Assembly: GCA_014872815.1 (NCBI GenBank)
Contig: WKFK01000011.1
Location: forward strand, 186,001 to 250,000
Reading direction: 5' to 3'
From: Paracoccaceae bacterium
GTDB taxonomy: Bacteria; Pseudomonadota; Alphaproteobacteria; Rhodobacterales; Rhodobacteraceae
DNA length: 64,000 nucleotides
In this document: in pieces, positions 60,566 to 64,000 of the stretch
Numbering within the stretch: the first letter of the stretch is position 1
Layout: each line of letters begins with the position of its first letter
Notes under the pieces: generated by a model
Told to the model about the DNA's origin: nothing
Seen by the model: the letters and a program-made list of their open reading frames with translations, nothing else
The model's database searches: none
Made by a program: the position numbers and the translations under genes

Positions 60566-60626
60566 CGTCGGCCAATCTGTAATCCAAATACGTCGCTTTC
60601 AAGGCATTTTCGGCCTGATCAACGCA

Positions 60627-60656
60627 AAAGGCCCCGCCTGTGTCGGCGGGGCCTCT
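60627..60656 (-). terminator. Terminator of the atp operon
   Basis: On the minus strand AGGCCCCGCC pairs with GGCGGGGCCT over 10 bp across a 6-base loop, followed by TTTTG. It lies 24 bases after the atpC stop. Confidence 0.85.
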
Positions 60657-60679
60657 TAATCTGTGTGATCCGTGTGGGA

Positions 60680-61075
60680 TCAGACCATGTCGTGCATCAG
60701 CTGCTCAAGGTCTGCGACAAATTTCTCCGCGCCGTCCTTGTGCTCTTCAGGCGCTTCCGCTGCAGCTTTGCGGGCGTCAGCGATGACGTCCTCAAGATCT
60801 GCTTTGGTCACGTCTTCGCCTTTGTGCGCATGCTCTGCGATCACCGAGATCGAGTCTGCTGTGATGTCCGCGAAACCACGGGTCACAACAAAGTCCTTCT
60901 CACCGTCTGCGGTCTGAACACGCACAACGCCAGGGCGCAGCGAGGTCAGCAGCGGAGAGTGGCCTGGCATTGCGGTCAGGTCACCTTCCGCACCGGGGAT
61001 CTTCACGGCGGTTGCCTCAAACGAAGCCAAGCTGCGCTCGGGGCTAACCAGATCAAATTGCATCACGTTTGCCAT
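60680..61075 (-). CDS. atpC: ATP synthase F1 epsilon subunit
   Basis: A 131-residue subunit of the F1 stalk. The N-terminal beta barrel (QFDLVSPERSLASFEATAVK, then GAEGDLTAMPGHSPLLTSLR) is well conserved, and a short helical C-terminal part (KADLEDVIADARKAAAEAPE) follows. It couples rotation and can inhibit ATP hydrolysis. It is the last gene of the atp operon, 11 bases after atpD. Confidence 0.95.
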   Translation of the reverse strand: MANVMQFDLVSPERSLASFEATAVKIPGAEGDLTAMPGHSPLLTSLRPGVVRVQTADGEKDFVVTRGFADITADSISVIAEHAHKGEDVTKADLEDVIADARKAAAEAPEEHKDGAEKFVADLEQLMHDMV

Positions 61076-61086
61076 TACGGGCCTCC

Positions 61087-63400
<2,314 letters not shown>

Positions 63401-63412
63401 TGTCCGAACCCC

Positions 63413-64000
63413 TTATGAAAAGTCAGCTGCGAATTCGTCCAGCGCGGCTTTCACTTTGTCTGCGGCGTCACCTTTGATCTTAGGATCTTCGTCGGTGATC
63501 CAAGCCAACAGGTCGGCCTTCTGGCTGCGCAGGAAGTTCAACAGACCTTCTTCGAAGCGTGCAACGTCGCTCAGCTCGATTTTGTCGAGGTAGCCGTTCA
63601 CACCTGCGAAGATCACGCAGACGATTTCCGCGTTGGTCAGTGGGGAGTACTGCGGCTGTTTCATCAGCTCGGTCAGACGTGCACCACGGTTCAGCAGCTG
63701 CTGAGTTGCGGCATCAAGGTCGGAACCAAACTGCGCAAACGCAGCCATTTCACGGTACTGAGCCAGAGACAGCTTAACCGGACCGGCAACCGAAGACATC
63801 GCTTTGGTTTGCGCCGAGGAACCCACACGGGACACCGACAGACCGGTGTTCACAGCTGGACGGATACCTTGGTAGAACAGTTCGGTTTCCAGGAAGATCT
63901 GACCGTCGGTGATGGAGATCACGTTGGTTGGAATAAACGCGGAAACGTCGCCACCCTGGGTTTCAATGATTGGCAGCGCGGTCAGCGAGCCAGCACCGAA
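63413..64000 (-). CDS. atpA: ATP synthase F1 alpha subunit (5' part outside window)
   Basis: The C-terminal 195 or so residues of AtpA. The frame is open to base 64000, beginning with [20 protein letters not shown] and continuing into [20 protein letters not shown] and [18 protein letters not shown], including the conserved Arg finger region SVSRVG. The helical C-terminal domain ends in [11 protein letters not shown]. The start, the P-loop and the rest of the operon (atpH and upstream) are beyond the window. Confidence 0.97.
   Translation of the reverse strand, partial: FGAGSLTALPIIETQGGDVSAFIPTNVISITDGQIFLETELFYQGIRPAVNTGLSVSRVGSSAQTKAMSSVAGPVKLSLAQYREMAAFAQFGSDLDAATQQLLNRGARLTELMKQPQYSPLTNAEIVCVIFAGVNGYLDKIELSDVARFEEGLLNFLRSQKADLLAWITDEDPKIKGDAADKVKAALDEFAADFS

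Overview
This window looks like part of the main chromosome of a roseobacter-type alphaproteobacterium (Rhodobacteraceae). That placement is inferred from gene content and protein style: phosphatidylcholine synthase, a MidA/PgeF/Lgt run, a PD-(D/E)XK DUF2161 protein, an HrcA/CIRCE-controlled groESL, an atp operon of alphaproteobacterial type, a LuxR solo, and GC-rich extragenic palindromes of a kind common in this family. I found no rRNA, tRNA, CRISPR array, IS element or prophage structural gene. Both window edges cut genes: yidC at the left, atpA at the right.

Layout. 1-6637 (+): yidC, MOSC protein, engB/yihA, DUF2946 protein, PepSY membrane protein, a beta-hydroxyacid dehydrogenase and pcs. 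6638-15304: ogt, ileS, a group III truncated haemoglobin, a VIT-type metal transporter, ycjF/ycjX, truA and a small membrane protein. 15427-20029: TetR regulator, a FabH-like ketoacyl synthase, a two-gene regulatory operon (HTH protein then LuxR) and tdk. 20102-22735 (-): the ybjN-proC-csaA-2-hydroxyacid dehydrogenase operon. 22989-29027: phzF, ubiK, lgt-midA-pgeF, a 46-residue basic protein and purEK. 29118-36865: GNAT, phnM, lipase, Nudix, EamA, a chalcone-isomerase-fold protein, rsgA, an alpha/beta hydrolase and an HCCA-isomerase-like protein. 36938-46022: groESL, LysE exporter, NADPH quinone reductase-like protein, DUF2161, TraB/GumN, ppaC, a hypothetical protein, an alpha/beta hydrolase and MarR.

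46175-60127 is a dedicated galactoside catabolism locus. A binding protein, two permeases and an ATPase import the substrate. GH36 alpha-galactosidase and GH42 beta-galactosidase release galactose. An SDR dehydrogenase, an SMP-30 lactonase, an IlvD/EDD-type dehydratase, DgoK and DgoA can then take galactose by an oxidative De Ley-Doudoroff-like route to pyruvate and glyceraldehyde 3-phosphate. A divergent IclR regulator shares an operon with the ATPase, and perfect inverted repeats lie between the divergent transcripts. The window ends with an H-type lectin-domain protein and the 3' part of the F1 ATP synthase operon (atpA-atpG-atpD-atpC, minus strand).

Points most worth a second look: a hairpin that would bury the ribosome binding site of the truncated haemoglobin; a cluster of three DnaA-box-like sequences upstream of phzF; a 355-base gap before luxR with a strong promoter element and a terminator, suggesting a small RNA; the HTH/LuxR pair; an SDR dehydrogenase whose YxxxK lysine is replaced by asparagine; a lipase-phnM-GNAT operon detached from C-P lyase genes; and two families of repeated extragenic palindromes.
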